Source: Hybos culiciformis (lineage: Eukaryota > Arthropoda > Insecta > Diptera > Hybotidae). From it: a DNA stretch of 64,000 bases. Position numbers and translations under genes: made by a program. Of the stretch, positions 62,974 to 64,000 are shown piece after piece. Under the pieces are notes generated by a model. The model worked only from the letters and a program-made list of their open reading frames with translations, did not search any database and was not told where the DNA came from. Where the stretch lies: assembly GCA_964007475.1 (NCBI GenBank), contig OZ023274.1, positions 86,633,936 to 86,697,935 on the forward strand. The letters are read 5' to 3'. The stretch's first letter is position 1. Every line of letters begins with the position of its first letter.

Positions 62974-64000
62974 CTCTCAGAGGATTTTCTTTTTGAATTA
63001 ATAATGATTGTTGTGTAATCAAATTCATAGCTAATACTAATCATATTTTATAAAAAAATTAGTTCACATTTAAATCTTTAAATACTCATCTGCTGTGTAT
63101 ATTTATTTCAATCTTAGTTTAATAATTACCGAATAATAAATTTTGTAATACATTTGAGGTTTATAAAGATAATTTCGAAAAATTGTTCTTTTATGTGAAT
63201 TTTTCGAAGCCACCAAAAATATTGATCTCTGGAATTCTGCAATTTTCAGTAGCATTAAAAAAACCGTGCAAAATCTAGTATTTTTGTAAGTGCACACATG
63301 ATTTCACATAGAGATATAAATAATATCTTAATGTTCAAGTATCAGAGTAAGTGTTTAGAATTAAAAACATATACATAGTTATGCTTAAAAACTTTTTCAG
63401 TAATGGGGTTACATCAATTATAAAGCTCTCAATTAATAAATCTTATAATGAGAAAGGCGTGAAATTGGAAAACTTAAGTATAAATTCTATATATACTATT
63501 TCATTCCTAGCGGAGTTAATTTATTGGAAAAAAAAACATATATTTCTTTTGCACTTCTTTTTGATATTATGTTAACAACTTTGTGTGATATATAAAAATA
63601 GAACGTTTTATTCGCAATTTATTTACCATTATTGAAAAAGAAAACAACACTAAAAACCGACCATAAAATAAAATTATTATAGGAGGTACATATTTATTAT
63701 TTTTGCTTGCTCTACTATAATAATAATAAAGTTTTTTTTTTTTTTTTAAATTATTGGTTATTAATAATAACTCATCATTTTTGCTTTATAATAATAACCT
63801 AATTCAATATAAAAATCTAAGCATTTAGAAAATTTCCCTTAAAATCAGTCGTTAATAAAAATTTCGATATTATTTTTAAATAGGTAGGAAGGTGGATATA
63901 TATATGCAAATGTATATAGATTTTTACGTGTTATTTTGTCATTTATAAATATTATTGAGGTGACGTGATTAATATTTTACGATTAAGTGCTTTGATTTTT
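62974..64000. other. Gene-free stretch at the right edge
   Basis: No supported gene, RNA or repeat; AT-rich sequence. Confidence 0.5.

Noticed and set aside
1..64000. CRISPR arrays, bacterial operons, tRNA genes
   Set aside because: No regularly spaced direct repeats with unique spacers, no operon structure, and no complete cloverleaf; the B-box-like ggttcgaagatcc near 27907 lacks a matching A box and stems.

Overview
The window looks like nuclear DNA of an insect, most likely a fly (Diptera). It is extremely AT-rich, full of homopolymer runs and small transposon remnants, and its genes have GT-AG introns. It carries an insect-type DSC1/NaCP60E cation channel, a split RpL41 gene and trypsin-fold serine protease homologs. 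The species cannot be named from the sequence.

Layout. 1-2,819 (minus strand): four consecutive exons of a NaCP60E/DSC1-like voltage-gated channel, covering repeat I from S1 to the turret after S5. The gene continues beyond the left edge, and its 5' exons were not found. 5,087-5,437 (plus): a complete 25-residue ribosomal protein L41 gene split by one intron after codon 4, with a pyrimidine-rich promoter region and a polyA signal. About 5.6-43.3 kb: no convincing gene. This stretch holds several DNA-transposon relics: a hAT MITE with a perfect 8-bp target duplication, a TA-flanked MITE, a pogo/Tigger-like element with a broken transposase, and fold-back elements. 43,363-46,170 (plus): a two-exon gene for a 901-residue protein with a signal-like N-terminus, a P-loop GTPase-like domain, a long helical-looking middle and a collagen-like glycine-rich tail. 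This is the most unusual gene here. 48,615-49,831: a TA-flanked element containing a perfect 43-bp hairpin and a 5S-rRNA-like fragment followed by an A-rich tract. About 50-54.2 kb: a decayed non-LTR retrotransposon fragment, a 200-bp assembly gap, hairpins, a 31-bp tandem repeat and the second copy of a palindromic repeat also present at 27.1 kb. 54,996-57,304 (minus): two intronless neighbouring genes for secreted serine-protease-fold proteins whose catalytic residues are lost, one with a Thr/Ser-rich tail. 57.3-64 kb: no gene; one more hAT MITE with a perfect target duplication.

The genes do not form an obvious pathway. NaCP60E and RpL41 are neighbours on opposite strands. The GTPase-collagen protein and the two pseudoproteases all start with signal peptides and may be secreted; a joint role, for example in defence or extracellular matrix, is only a guess. 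All assignments come from reading translations and motifs by eye; no database search was possible.
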